Below are positions 21,513 to 35,200 of a DNA stretch of 64,000 nucleotides, piece by piece. Location: NCBI RefSeq assembly GCF_009389715.1, contig NC_052400.1:1426001-1490000 (forward strand). The letters run 5' to 3'. The position numbers were made by a program, and so were the translations under genes. Positions within the stretch are counted from its first letter, which is position 1, and the number at the start of each line of letters is the position of its first letter. Origin of the DNA: Phoenix dactylifera (Eukaryota; Streptophyta; Magnoliopsida; Arecales; Arecaceae). The notes under the pieces are model-generated. The model had not been told where the DNA came from. It was given only the letters and a program-made list of their open reading frames with translations, and ran no database searches.

Positions 21513-23924
21513 ATGGCCCTTCCCAGAGCCGCCTACCTCGCCAACCTCCTCCAATCCTTCATCACCAAGCGATCCCTCCGCCCCGGCAAAGCCGTCCACG
21601 CCCAAATTTTCTCCGCCGGTCTCTCCGCCGACACCTTCCTCTCCAATCGCCTCATTGAGCTCTACTCCCACTGCGAAGCTCTCAGCTACGCCACCAAAGT
21701 CTTCCACTCCATCCCCCACCCCAATGTCTTCTCCTGGAACGCCATCATCTCTGCCTGCTCAAAAGCCGATGATTTGGAGTTCGCCCACCAACTATTCGAT
21801 CAAATGCCCGACAAGAATGTCGTGTCGTGGAATACCATGATCAGCGCCCTGGCGCGGGGTGGGTTGGAAAGAAAGGCGTTGGATTTTTATTATATGATGA
21901 TCGAGGAAGGACTCCTCCCGACCAATTTCACCTTTGCCAGTGTGTTGAGCGCCTGCAGGAACCTAATGGCTTTGGAAGATGGGAGGCAGTGCCATGGGCT
22001 CGCTGTGAAGGTTGGTCTCGATGAGAATTTGTTCGTGGAGAATGCATTGCTTGGCATGTACACCAAGTGCGGAAGTGTTAGTGATGCATTTGAGATATTT
22101 GATGGGATGGCACGGCCAAATGAGGTGTCATTCACTGCCATGATGGGTGGTTTGGTGCAGAGTGGTTCTGCTGAGGAAGCTGCGAGATTGTTTGGAAAGA
22201 TGCACAGGAATGGAATTCCTATAGATCCGGTTGCAATTTCGAGTATTTTGGGTGCTTGTGCCAGAGCAGAGGATGAGGAATCAGCTTTGCTTAATCAAAA
22301 TTCTCGGCTTTATGGGATTTTAGTTGGCCGATCGATACAAGCTCTTTCAATTAAGTATGGATTTGAATCAGGTTCCCATGTGGGCAACTCATTGATTGAT
22401 TTGTATGCAAAGCATGGTGACATGAATGAGGCAGAAGGGGTGTTCAACTCACTGCCTGGTGTTAATGTTGTTTCCTGGAATATTTTGATAGCCGGGTATG
22501 GTCAGAGAGGTGACAGCAAGAAGGCGATAAATATGTTGAAACTAATGCAGCAATCCGGTTTTGAACCTGATGAGGTGACTTACATCAGCTTGTTAGCTGC
22601 TTGTGTCAAGTCTGGCGACATTGCAGCTGCTCGAGAGATGTTTGATAAGATAGCAAGCCCAAATGTGACTTCGTGGAATGCAATACTCTCTGGGTACTGC
22701 CAGGAGGAAAGCTATCAAAAAGCAATCGAATTGTTTCGAAAAATGCAGTTTCAAAATGTCCAGCCAGATCGAACCACTTTGGCTGTTATCCTTAGCTCAT
22801 GTTCAGGAATTGTGTTTCCGGAATTTGGAAAACAGGTCCATGCTGCTTCCATAAGGGCCATGCTTCATAATGACATGTTTGTTGCCAGTGGACTGGTGGA
22901 TATGTACTCAAAATGTGGGCATATCAAGGAGGCAAGGCAGGTTTTTGATCGCATGCCGGAGAGGGACGTTGTCAATTGGAATTCGATGATAAGTGGCTTT
23001 GCTCTCCACTCATTTAACAGGGAAGCTTTTACTTTCTTTAAACAGATGCGAGAAAATGGCATGTCGCCCACTGAATTTTCCTATGCGAGTGTGATAACTT
23101 CATGTGCTAGATTGTCTTCATTGCCTCAGGGAAGGCAAATCCATGCCCAGATAGTGAAAGATGGATACGATCATAATATCTATGTGGGGAGTGCTTTGAT
23201 AGATATGTATGCCAAATGTGGAGACGTCAATGTGGCACGCCAATTTTTTGATAGCATGCCGATGAAGAATATTGTTTCATGGAATGAGATGATACATGGA
23301 TATGCTCAAAATGGCTGTGGCGAGAAAGCTGTTGAACTCTTTGAGTACATGCTAAGTACTGAAGAGAAGCCGAATAGTGTGACATTCATTGCTGTTCTTA
23401 CTGCATGTAGCCATTCAGGAATGGTCGATGGATGTATGAAATACTTGGATTCCATGGGAAAGGAGCATGGGATCAAGCCAATGGCTGATCACTACACCTG
23501 TGTAATCGATTGTCTTGGTCGTGCTGGTCGCCTGAAGGAAGCAGAAATGATAATAGACCAAATGCCATGTAAAGATGATCCTATTGTGTGGGAGGTCTTG
23601 CTTAGTGCTTGTGCCGTTCATGGAAATGCCAACTTGGGAAAACAAGCTGCAGATCAGCTCTTTCGCCTGGATCCACAGAATTCCTCACCCTATGTGCTTC
23701 TGGCCAATATATATGCTGCCCTAGGCCAATGGAATGATGCATCTGCTGTGAGAGCATTGATGAGTGAGCGGAGGGTGGTAAAGGACCGAGGGTATAGCTG
23801 GATGGATAACAAGAGTGGCGTTCATGCTTTTATGGTTGATGATCTGGGGATTGTGGATGGCAAAGATAGTGCTTTTGGTGCAATGAAAATTGGCAAAAAA
23901 GATGAACACTGCACGGCTTGGTGA
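21513..23924 (+). CDS. PLS-class pentatricopeptide-repeat protein (At4g20770-like)
   Basis: A single intronless frame of 803 residues. It is almost entirely PPR motifs of alternating P, L and S type, with repeated WNAIIS, WNTMIS and VSWNEMIHGYAQNG phrases, and LIDLYAKHGD and LVDMYSKCGH between them. The C-terminus has an E/E+ type tail (IVWEVLLSACAVHGN, then PYVLLANIYAALGQW and YSWMDNKSGVHAF) and no DYW deaminase. Such proteins bind organellar RNA in a base-specific way and act in editing or processing, with partner proteins supplying deaminase if the target is edited. The phrase QFQNVQPDRTTLAVILSSC and overall order resemble Arabidopsis At4g20770. The start CACCATGGCC is a good plant context. 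An upstream ATG at 21490 in another frame overlaps the start for about 350 bases and could dampen translation. The N-terminus is only weakly transit-peptide-like. Confidence 0.95.
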   Translation: MALPRAAYLANLLQSFITKRSLRPGKAVHAQIFSAGLSADTFLSNRLIELYSHCEALSYATKVFHSIPHPNVFSWNAIISACSKADDLEFAHQLFDQMPDKNVVSWNTMISALARGGLERKALDFYYMMIEEGLLPTNFTFASVLSACRNLMALEDGRQCHGLAVKVGLDENLFVENALLGMYTKCGSVSDAFEIFDGMARPNEVSFTAMMGGLVQSGSAEEAARLFGKMHRNGIPIDPVAISSILGACARAEDEESALLNQNSRLYGILVGRSIQALSIKYGFESGSHVGNSLIDLYAKHGDMNEAEGVFNSLPGVNVVSWNILIAGYGQRGDSKKAINMLKLMQQSGFEPDEVTYISLLAACVKSGDIAAAREMFDKIASPNVTSWNAILSGYCQEESYQKAIELFRKMQFQNVQPDRTTLAVILSSCSGIVFPEFGKQVHAASIRAMLHNDMFVASGLVDMYSKCGHIKEARQVFDRMPERDVVNWNSMISGFALHSFNREAFTFFKQMRENGMSPTEFSYASVITSCARLSSLPQGRQIHAQIVKDGYDHNIYVGSALIDMYAKCGDVNVARQFFDSMPMKNIVSWNEMIHGYAQNGCGEKAVELFEYMLSTEEKPNSVTFIAVLTACSHSGMVDGCMKYLDSMGKEHGIKPMADHYTCVIDCLGRAGRLKEAEMIIDQMPCKDDPIVWEVLLSACAVHGNANLGKQAADQLFRLDPQNSSPYVLLANIYAALGQWNDASAVRALMSERRVVKDRGYSWMDNKSGVHAFMVDDLGIVDGKDSAFGAMKIGKKDEHCTAW

Positions 23925-26224
23925 GGACTTTGGGATCCCCTTGTGTTATTATGGATTACTGGTGACCAATTTTTGTCAGGTAATTGAAGCATGGGACTAG
24001 ACATGCAATGGTTGTGATGCACCAACAATAAATAAACCTTAGAGCTGGCATAGTGGTTGGTTGCTATGGAACCATCCTATCAATCGTCTTAAGTGAAACT
24101 GAAAGGCATGTTTCTGTGCCAGTTGATATTTCTTTACACCTGGTCCAGCAAGAGCTGAATCCTTGCTCGAGAAACCTTGCTTTTAGTAAGGGCTTATATT
24201 TTTCTCACATTTTACACTTGCCACAACGTGGCATTGTTTGCTTTTCTGCTACTACCCAGCAGTGAAAGAAGAAATGCACGAGTAGATTATACTGCTTTCA
24301 AATTGTTGTGATAAGTCATACATACTGTGGAGGACAATAGTTACAAAAATCAAAGTTACAGAATATATCTTGGATGGCAGAAGTAATTTAAAACCTTGCA
24401 GGATAATGAGGAAATTAGCTGTGATTAGGAGGTTGAAAGGACACTGCAGGACTGTCATTTGAAGACCCAGTACAGGTGAGTCCAGATTGTTCTACCATGA
24501 TACATTTTTATGTTTAATACCCGCTGTTTTCTCTAATCTTGACGACAAGACTAATCTGAGGCTTCTGATGGTTTTGACCTATCAAAGATGCAGGAGGTAG
24601 ATTTATTCATCCTGTTTTGATTCTGTGCTTGTAAATTTTCAGCTCTTTGTTGTGCTGCCAAACAGTGTGCACACAAGGCTATGATATCATATTGGCATGA
24701 AACATTCAATTAATTCAGTGAGATCCTCGGTCAAGAATATCATCTGAACAGATTCATATGTTTATTCCAGTGGTTGGCGCAATTACTTCAGTTCCAGGGC
24801 CACCAGTAGAACCAAGTTGTCGAGTTAGCATCAATGGGAAGCCTCGGTAGCTGCTGCTGAATGGATAGATTCCAGGGTAAAGGATGGCCATGTAATAAAA
24901 AGGGGAACCCCTTTGGTAGAATTTTTTGATTGACCAAAATGGATTAATATTCTTTACTACAATGCTGACATGCCCATTCATCTTTTTAAATGGAATAAAT
25001 CTGAATTTTTTTATCAAAAAGTTATCAGGATCGCTAATTGAGTTGAAGGATATGAAGGAAGCTCATATCAGATGTGGTCGTATAAATAACAAAGAACCAT
25101 GGGCGCATCTGTGACATTCAGTGTTTAGTTTTAAGTTCAGGTTCTTGGATGATCATTTCTGACATTTTTTTTCTTTTCCTGATTCTCAGTGCAAGCATAT
25201 CCTGCTTCCCTTGAAGCTTCATGACTGAAGTGCTGAATTATTAGTGACACATGAAGCACGTAAAGATCTCAGGGCATATCAGAGAAAGTTGCATGCTACC
25301 TCCAAGGCAGAGTACTAAAGCAGAAACTCCTTGCAAGCACAAACCTGCATACTTAGATGTTGCAAAACAAAATTTCTGCTAGCAATTTGTATGTTTTATC
25401 CAACCAATTTGCTCATTTGCTGTAGATTAACTTGAAATGTTCAACATTACTCATTTCTCTCCATCCATTAGATTACTAGCATTCAGAATTCAGAACACCA
25501 TAATGGTTGCATAAAGACTGAAATTTTATATGACACCCATTAGAATGATTATATTGAAATGGATGCCTTGTGAAATTGTGATTAATGCAGTTTAACTTGT
25601 TAGAACATGCCTATTAACAAACAGGATTAGATAAGGTCCAAATAAGCAGGAGAGTCAAGCTTTGTCAATGTTTGATTAGGAAAGACAGCATTTAAAGGAA
25701 TAATATTTAGCCAAAATAATTAGGCTAACACGTTCACTATTCAAAAAGAGAGAAACCAGGTGGATTTATGGTAGAAGCTTCATCAAGACCCAACGTTATA
25801 TGAGGGGAAGAAAGCAGCAAGTGAAATAACATATTGCAAGACAAAAATATGTAACCTGAAGAAAGTAACATCTTCAGACTAATTAATAATTGAAATATAC
25901 TCTGATCATTTTCTTCGATATCCGGTTATATTGTAAAATATGAACTTTTAAAATGAGGTTGAAACAAACTGCCAGACATTTTTCTATACAATTTTTGAGA
26001 GTCCATATCCATCTCTCTTTCCATCAGCTTTTCTCATAACTAATCTGGATTGTCCAATAAACATAATCCTAGTCCACAGTTTTCCATAAATCTATTGCTT
26101 GAAACTCATACACAGGACAACTCTGAGAAGCATTTATTCTGGTGCTCACACATCTTACCAGTCTTGGTCCCCATGCTCCAAGTGATGACAGATTATGGAA
26201 CCCACATCTAAGAAATTAGTAACA
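23925..26224. other. 3' flanks of convergent PPR and STR1 genes
   Basis: About 2.3 kb with no supported gene. It probably contains the 3' untranslated regions of both flanking genes, which point toward each other. Short open frames here lack recognisable motifs. Confidence 0.5.
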
Positions 26225-29200
26225 TCAGGAGTCGCAACAGGGTTCTCTAGTAGCCCATTCAGTCCAAGACCCATCATAGACTGAAACATCTGGCTTTCCA
26301 ATCCGATGGAGACCCTGCATAAAGATGAATCTGTGACTTCTCTCATGCTGAGGTGAATGCCTTGTAAAAAGAAGAAATAATTTCTTCTATCTTACCAGCA
26401 CAAGTATGCAAGCAGTTACGCCGGTACCACAAGAGGCGACCACAGGGCGATCCAGAGAAATGCCTGCAATGAATTTTAATCTTTCCTTTATCAAGAAACA
26501 TGGTAGGGATGGCAACTTCTGTATTTGAACAAAGGACCTCTCTTCAGCCATGTGCTGAAGCGAGGAGTGCCAACCAAGGACTCAAGTGCCAGTAACCGGC
26601 AGGAATAGCATGGCGTTGTACCATGCCAAAGTACAAAAAAATAAAAAGGGCTAAACACTCCTTTTACTTTTATTTTAAAAGGAATTCATAGGTGTTGTGC
26701 TGATCCATGCATGTCAGCTGACATGAACCGGCCGAAGCAGCATTTGAAATCTTGGTGCCAACAAATAGTCCCAAGTCTTGTTAGAAAAATAATGAAATTA
26801 AGCAGCCAAATTTGTCACCAATAACTTAACCAAAATGATATGCCTCTCTTTAAAAATTATACTGTCCACTAGGAGGACAGGCGGAGGGGTTGATGTGTGA
26901 GAGAAGCAAAAGAAAAAGAAAATCTAAAAAGCTTCACTGTTTAAATTTAAATTACACAAAAAGGCTTATAACTTTCGGCGATACCTGAGAGAAGCTGATT
27001 ATAATCAAGTGGTCAACAAACTCACAAATTTAAATGATGATAGCAAGAATTTCTATTATTCAGCAGATCATATATCTGATCCTAAATTCCTACAGTGAAA
27101 GTGTTGAAAAGAGGACGACTGTGGCATGCTTTTAATATCAGTTACAATGGTGGAAACAAAATTATCAATAAAGCAGTAAGATCATTACGTGTTTAAAAGG
27201 CGTATCTTGAAGTGTCTTATCTCAAGCATATTGCAGCTTACAGGACAATTTCCATAGATGGAGTCTTCAGGGGTCAAAGCCTGTGAAGTGAGAAATATTC
27301 TCTCTAGCACCCAAATATTAACAACTTTTATATTAAAAGAATGACACTGATGCTACTTTCTGGATCTGGACATTAACATTGCTCAAAAGCCTCTAAAGTG
27401 TTACAACACTATCGTGCGACAACTTATAAAACTAAGTTCCAGTGTTTGATAGAAATATTGTGTACCTTAAGCACATTCTTTGTCAAGTTTGGTTCCCTTG
27501 TGTACTCATAACAGAAAACATCTTTTCTTTTGGCTGTCAAGAGTATCCTATATTTGTTCTTTTATGTCTTATATGTGATTAATAAGACTGCAAGAGGAAT
27601 AAATATCAAAAAAGTTTCTCATGCAGGGCATATCAATTAACTTTTAGCCTCCTCAACTTACAGAACAAGATTGGGCAAAACTTCAGATAAAAACAAGGAA
27701 GCTGGACGACTTCTGCCCAGCATCCAACTGCAGAAAGTGATGTTTGGATGGTATTATGAAGAATGCTGCTCTCACCTTCTTGCTCAAATCTTTTACGGAG
27801 TCCATCCACTGGCAAGAGCTTTTGTGAACCATCCAGCATCTGAAAAAATGTGAAGCAATTTATAATTAAAAAAGAAAAAAAAAAGCACAAGCACTCTGAG
27901 AAAATGAAGAACCGTAAACCACAGAGGACCAAAATACAAAAGCTCAAGCACAACCAGGAAAATTTATTGTCTGCTGGAATACAGTTCCAAACATCACCAT
28001 GAAGGCAGTGCAAGCTTGACCTGAAGACTGCTGTTATCAACCAAGGTAATATGCATAAAATCTCAGATGTGGATCTTATATGTGAGCATAGAGTTGGACA
28101 TTCTATACACTGTTCAAGGAACTAATATATTCCAACTTTGATTCAGCATCTTCTAAAAGCAAAAGGTTACAGTCAGAAAGGAGAAGATAAGATGGACCCC
28201 AAGATTAATACGTAAATGTGATCTTGGGGCAAACAAAATTAAAATATTCTCCTGGTAGCTTCTTTCTATAGCTTGGAAAAATAAATACATGTACATCATG
28301 CAAGAGCTTCAGCATTAACTGCTCCTGACTTGTATTACTGAAAGATCAGCAGATGATCACCACAAGACAAAGTAGTCTCCACACCCAATCATGTTAAATT
28401 AGATTATTCCATACACCTATAACCTGTTATTCAAATATGGTGCACCATGAACTCCAGAGGCTGGTAATGTCAGGAAATTTATTTCAGAATGGCGATGGAA
28501 GTCAGTCCAAACTACTGACTATGAATTGTACAGAATAACTGGATCACAAATAGATGTCAGAAAACCACAATATAAGCTCTCTGAAACCTTCTTATGCGAG
28601 CACAGCACAATCTCGATGCAACTTTTCATGAACAGTTTAATCTAGGAAAAATGCTATTTCATGGCTCTTCTCTGTTTACACTTTGCCAGGACTTGAGGAT
28701 GTTCCTTCACTAGTTTGTGGCAATATTTAAAAATCTGCCGCCTCAGTTGCCCCAAAATGTGCCTAGATGCCTGCTTTAACCATCTTATCATGTTTTAGAG
28801 CTGAGGATGAAATTAATCGACATATTCAGATTGATCGTTGCCAAGTTGGCATCTTTCATTGAGTTGCTAGATCTTATTTGATATATCATGTTTCAATTTT
28901 CAGATTGTAACTATTTTTAAGATTGCTACTAATTTCCATTATCATTTTCCCCCCAGGAGCTGTGCGGTAGGGGGGGGGGGTGTTTGACTTTGACTGTTGG
29001 GTGCCCCATGTAGACACCTGCACAGCACCTAGGCAGCAGGCAGGCCCAATCTGCTGTTTCGCCACCTATATAGTCTTTTAGAATATTGGTTTGTGGAATG
29101 CTAGCATGCTACAAATTTAAAAAAGAAAAAAGAAAAAAAGGGCAATGGTTACTTGTTGAAATAAAAGCTGACTAACGCATATAACATGCTAAATCCAGAT

Positions 29201-32200
29201 ATCTTACATGAAGATGATGAAGAGACTGAATCATATCTTGCACTATATTATGCAGGATGTCTTAAATATTACCTAAAAGCTAGGTTTTCCATTTATTGAA
29301 GACTAGCAAGAAAAAACTAAAATAATTTATATAAAACAGAAATTTTGAGAACCATGATCCAGAAAATAAATAGACTTCAAAACTTCTTTTCAAAGATTCA
29401 AATCACACAAGCGAACGATAGACTTGGCAATCACACAAGCTAAGATCATAGACTTGGCACAACCAAGTCTATGATTGTGTTATGGACATTCGCCAGCCAT
29501 GCATTCTCTTTGACAAAAGATACGATTTTGAAGTTTTACTAGTTACTAATTTTATTTTTTAAAATAAATGAACTTGTCCTCGTAAAATCCTTAGAAGCAG
29601 GCCCAACACCAGACTTTGAATGAATTTACTAACTTAATTGAAAAAATTCAAAATCTCGAAAATTCCTAGACACCTCACCTGTCTTTCTTCCACTAAAAGT
29701 CTAAAAGGAGGAACAATGATAAAGATACTTCAAGTAACCAGCAACTGCATAAGAAAGCAACAAAGAGATGCTATTGTCCCCATTTTAAGGACCACAACTT
29801 ATTTGAAAGGGGATTAGTGTTGCAAACCAAAAACATGAGATACAAACAATCCCAGTTGGCCTTATAAATCATAAATCTATTGAGAGTAAACCGTTATACT
29901 TCCGAACATCAAAATGGAACCAGGTATCCAAAGTATCTAAGATTCTCATTCAACAGATGCCATGTCACGTGGATGCCAAGAAGACTACCAAAATTCTCTC
30001 CATTGACACAAAATCAAACAATTCACGTATCCTTCAATTCCATTTTTTGCAATTTCAATCAACATCAGATTCTTCCATCCTGAGATTTCTTTTATCCAGC
30101 GAGTGGAAGTCTTTTTAAATCTCTGCATGTCTCCTACATATTATCTTCTATTAGTCAATGAAGAAGAGATTAGACTGCTTGGTTACTTTATTTTACACAG
30201 GAAAATAAGATTTGTTTCATGCGGCCTTTACACCATTCTCCTTCCATGATGCAAGATCCAATGAGTAGTATTTAGGCTTCTTTTTCCATCTCGATAAGTC
30301 GCTTTTGATGAACTCATGTTTTTCAGTTTTTCCCCAAAGAAATTCAATCAACCATTCGTGAAAGATATCTCCAAATTCAGGGATTAAGATTGCAAAAAGA
30401 GTTAATTCCAACTACTCTATTTTCAACCTTGAATTAATCATTTCAAGATAAAAAGTAAAAAATATTTTTCACTTGGACCTGAATATACCATCATATTTTT
30501 TGCTTAGATGTAGCATCCTAGACATGTCTTCAATTAGAGATGTGAATATACATGTGTGTATTTTCATTTTCACAAGAATAATGCCACTTATAGATACTTG
30601 TTTAATAGATGAAATAGGTTATGGTATGCAGTATCCAGCAATATATATATAGATAGATGTTTATTAACAACCCTCTCTGAACCCTCTTATGCTTCATCTA
30701 CTTTTTTACTTCATGATCGTTCTATTTTGTTCTGAACCTTTCTTTTTTATTTGGGTTAGATTCTAGCCAAAAATATTCATGTTCAACACTTAAGAATGCA
30801 TGCCTTGATTAGCACTTACTCTCTAGTAGTATAATTTGCACACTCTTCTACAATTCTAATTGTATAATATCTTTTGAATGCATCAAAAAATCATTTTCAT
30901 ATATTGAATCATGACAAGAGAGCAACACCTACATGCTCGAAAAGGTCATCATCTCAAGCGTTAAACTTTTGTGAGTCATGACAAGGTGGGAAAACTGAGG
31001 GTGCCTACATATCTGCAAACTAGCATCATAATACATTGATCATGGATTACACGTGCAATGAAGTGAAGATGAACTGCATTGGATAAATCCCTGCATGGGT
31101 TTCTCGATTCTTTACACTGTGGACTCATGATATACAATGGTGGAAAAAGTTACTCGGCTAAGATACATTCAATATTACCTTCTTTAGTGAATGATAGACA
31201 CAATTATAAAAGAACAAACCCCCTCTCCACAGGATCCATTGTGTTCATTTGTATAACAAACTTTTATCGTTGTATCCTTCTGTACTATTTCAGGATTAAA
31301 TATTCTGCCCCCAATTTTCTTCAAGGCCTACCATCTTTGGTTCCTTTTTTTGGTGGGGGTGGGATTCATTTCTTGTTCCTTTTGGTTCAATTGTCTGTGC
31401 AAACCCAACATTTAACTCCTCTTACCGTGCAACTAATTGATCAATCCTCCCCCCCCCCCCCCCCCCCCAAAAAAAAAAAAAAAAAACCCGGGGAAAAAAA
31501 AGATACTATATTGGTGAAATAGGCGACCAAATCAGCTTGTCTTAAACTTGATAAAAACATCATTTGCACAATTTCTACCTGTGGAAAAGGAATGCATTTA
31601 CTTTTAGGTATATGACCACTTCTTATTCCTGGTCGTGGTTCTGGAGCTGCACCATCAAACCTGTAAAGAGAGAACCAAAATATCACCTTTATATGTGATA
31701 TTGCTTTCCAGCAACAGTTTATTAAATCAGTTGAATACAGATGTCTTTGTGAGAGGAAACAGAAATAAAATGTAAGGTAACAAAAGTAATCTTTTCAATG
31801 AAGGGAAATAGACCCCTTAGGTATGAGGGTACAAAGAGCATATCTACAGAACATATGCTAACACTATGATTAATAAGAGTAAATATCATTTACAATCATA
31901 CAAGATTGCAGGCAATATGAAATTATTTTTTCTTTTGCTAAAGACAAGTAAATTATGCACTTGAAACAAAGTCAAGGGTGGATAGACCCTAAACCCTAAG
32001 TTCCTATGAGACTGAGAGAAGCATGCAGCAGTGGGTGTTTTCGACAACAGAAGATAGGCTGTTAGAGATGGCAAACAAGAGAGGTGGCAACTGACTATAA
32101 TTCATATGCAAACAATAAAGCCTGAACTTCCGTAAGATTTTAGAAGGAAAATGGAAGTGGGTGCTGTTGCATCTGCATCTTGATAAAAGTGCAACTCAGT

Positions 32201-35200
32201 CACTCAATTTCGTTGTCAATTACTTGATGTGGCTCATGTTCATCACCATGTTAAAGAAAACATAGATTTGACACTCTTTTATGATGGATATGATTCCTCT
32301 CAGCCCATATGATGTAAATCCAATTTCAAACTCAGACTCACGTTACGTTTATATTGGAAATAATAGACCCTTGTGGTAAGCTTCCTTAGATCTCACAATA
32401 AAGTTCAGATGTGAAGAAATTCTGCAGTAAATCTAGTCCAAGATCTGCATGGATAAATACTTAGTTCAATTTAAAGAATAAACTAATAAGTAGAGAAAAT
32501 AATTAATAAAGAATGAGAAAAGCTTCTATTTCTGCATTAAAATTCTAAAATTATAGCAACATGTCTCCCTTTTCTAAAATTCCTATCCGTTCCTCAAATC
32601 TTCTCCTCAACTTTTCACTAGATGGTGAACTCCTCTCAAGGATTTCTCTCAACGAAAAAGAAGCGTACCATTATAAGGTCCATAGCCAAAAGAAATAAAT
32701 ATAAGGTTCTACCATCATAGCTTAAATTATAGACTGGCTTGTCATACTGCATACACAAAATTTTATACTATCTAATCTTAAGCAAAAGATTATTAATATA
32801 TGCAAATAACTTGCTGGAAAAAATCCCAGGGCATACATTTTACTCTCCTCACCAGAGCATCCTCTGATCTCTCATACATAAGATTCCATCATCTCCTTTG
32901 GTTATCCATCATGTTGTCTCAACTTATGTCGTGCCCATTTGGGTGGTTTTAGTTTTCAAGAAGCCAAAGATGTAATTTTAGCTACAAGGATGAAAAGATA
33001 GCCTTGAGGGGGAAAAAAGAAAAGGAAAAAACAAAGCTGAACAGCTTAGATATGTCTAAATCCCCTTGGACAGTGTCATGCAGAAATTTTTAGATCTTTG
33101 ATGGTCAAAGGTCTATCTTCATTAGGCCATTAACATGCCACCATTATGAGAATCTTTAATGTTTGTCAAGAAGAGGATTATAGCTGTCTTATATAAGTTA
33201 AGGTTCCTGCATTAAGAATTAATATATAGACAAAAAATTCACCGTTCCTTTGTCTGTAAGAGGTCTATGACCTAATTCTACTTAGGATTTGTTGAGCATC
33301 TCACATTATTTCCAAGCAACTGGCCAGAGCACGATTATTTCAAGAGAGAAGAATTTATAAGTACATCATGTATAAATTATTTAGTTTAAGAATAAAACAT
33401 AATCAAAAGCCTTGTGAAATTTATGACTATGAAAATGAAGTCCCTCGATATGGAAATAAAAAAGAAATTATTAGAAGAGTAGGTCAGGCACAAAACTATA
33501 GAATGTAATCCAATATATTTTAGTGGTAAAAACACTTGCCCCCAGGACATCGAGAACCTTCTATCAAAGGAAGATATTAGTAATTTACCTGGCCTTTGAT
33601 CGAGCATCTACATGTTGGTGTGTTTGGGCATCCATGTTTTGTTTGATCTGAAATACATACCATTATAATGATGAAGGATTGATTACTTATGAATTTATCA
33701 TTCAGATGTTAATTATGAATTTCTTAAAATTATCGTTCATAAACAAAGAGATTCAAAGTTCAAAAACTTATGCTGATGGACCTTATGGTGTGTATGAGGG
33801 ACAAAATAATGTATGCATGGAAAATTGATATGGAAGCTTATATGGTGCAATACTTCTCATGCTTAATCTATAATAAGGTAAACGCCCCTAGTGAAGCATA
33901 ATCATCAGGTTACTGTTAATCCACAAAATTAAATCATATTTTCTGCATATTCAAGTTAGCAACTGCCACCTCATAAATGCAACTACATGAGATATTGAGT
34001 TTGCTATCCCTAAGGAGCAACTTAAGTGGTTTAAATTCTCATAGATTATCCCACTAATATCATGCTGACAAATCACAGCATGCTGATGTTCTTGACTTAT
34101 TATTCATAGAAAGTAAAAGCCAACTAATTTTTCTCTTCTTAATTCCAAATGAATCATGTATATGCTGCACCAATGGTCATAATCCCCATGAAGAACAAAA
34201 TATGTTCTCTTTTTTATTGAGTATACCTGATTAGCCTACCATACAGAACAAGAATATCGACCAAATTTGGAGTGCATCAATCAATTCATATAATGAGAAA
34301 AAAGAGGCCTCACATTTAAAAAAAAAAAAAATCTAATGTCCAACATTGGTTGCTGGCATCATTGCTATCCATCAAGTACTCCATTTTCCAATTATTGCAT
34401 GCATCACATGTCCTTGTATGAAGGAATCATGGATCTCCATCTCATCAGTTAATGAAAAATCCCCTTTTTTTTTTGAGCAATACCCAACATTTGAACCCTG
34501 GACCTCTTGATAGGCAAACCCCCTGGAAGTGTTTTGCCAACCAATTGTGTTAACAGCTGTTGGCTAATTAATGAAAAAGTCCTGCCTCTCCTCATCCACC
34601 TTATCAACTATTTTTTTTCCAGGCTGCACTCCTATTAATATACCATATTTTGGAAAGAGGAAAACAAGGAATGTAATATTAAACCACCAGAAGGCAAATA
34701 GTCTGCGCCTTTATATGTGGCTGGATGCACAAATGCATGCAATTCCAACCGCTTCATGGGATCGCAACCATGTAACAAGTATACCTCCCTCCTAAATCAG
34801 TCAGCGCACGGCAAGGGTCGGATGCAAGTGAAATTTTATATAGCGCCAGACGTTTGTGTATTACAGTTTTTAATTAAATTCAAATTGATTATCACAAGTC
34901 TTTTCGATATAAATACTCTCAAGGAAAATTTTCTAGCAGCAGGTTAGCATCTTAACTGGATGGTGCAATTACTAAGAAAGATCCTTAAAAGCCAATGGTA
35001 GTCAATTGAGGTCAAGATGCTTCTGATGAACTCAGACAAATTTTGCTTATCTGAAGCCAGCTATATTATACTCTTGGGTCATATCCACCAAACTAGCAAA
35101 GATTCATATTTTCCCTTTACCAGTTCTATCCAATCCTACACAGTCTCTTCATTCCAGACTTACAGACTCCTCTTTATCAAGCTATCAAGCACATTAGATG

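Larger units (their letters stand above)
27840..31578 (-). other. large STR1 intron
   Basis: About 3.7 kb between the MLDGSQKLLP exon and the FDGAAPEP exon. It carries a perfect hairpin (29445-29475), a G run at 28971-28980 and the C/A homopolymer junction at 31449-31486. No other gene is supported. Confidence 0.6.

Noticed and set aside
21298..21840. 180-codon Pro/Ser-rich frame
   Set aside because: It overlaps the well-supported PPR coding start in another frame and its composition is explained by that sequence.
24754..25017. 87-codon minus-strand frame
   Set aside because: No recognisable domain and no neighbouring exons; probably chance in the PPR/STR1 intergenic region.
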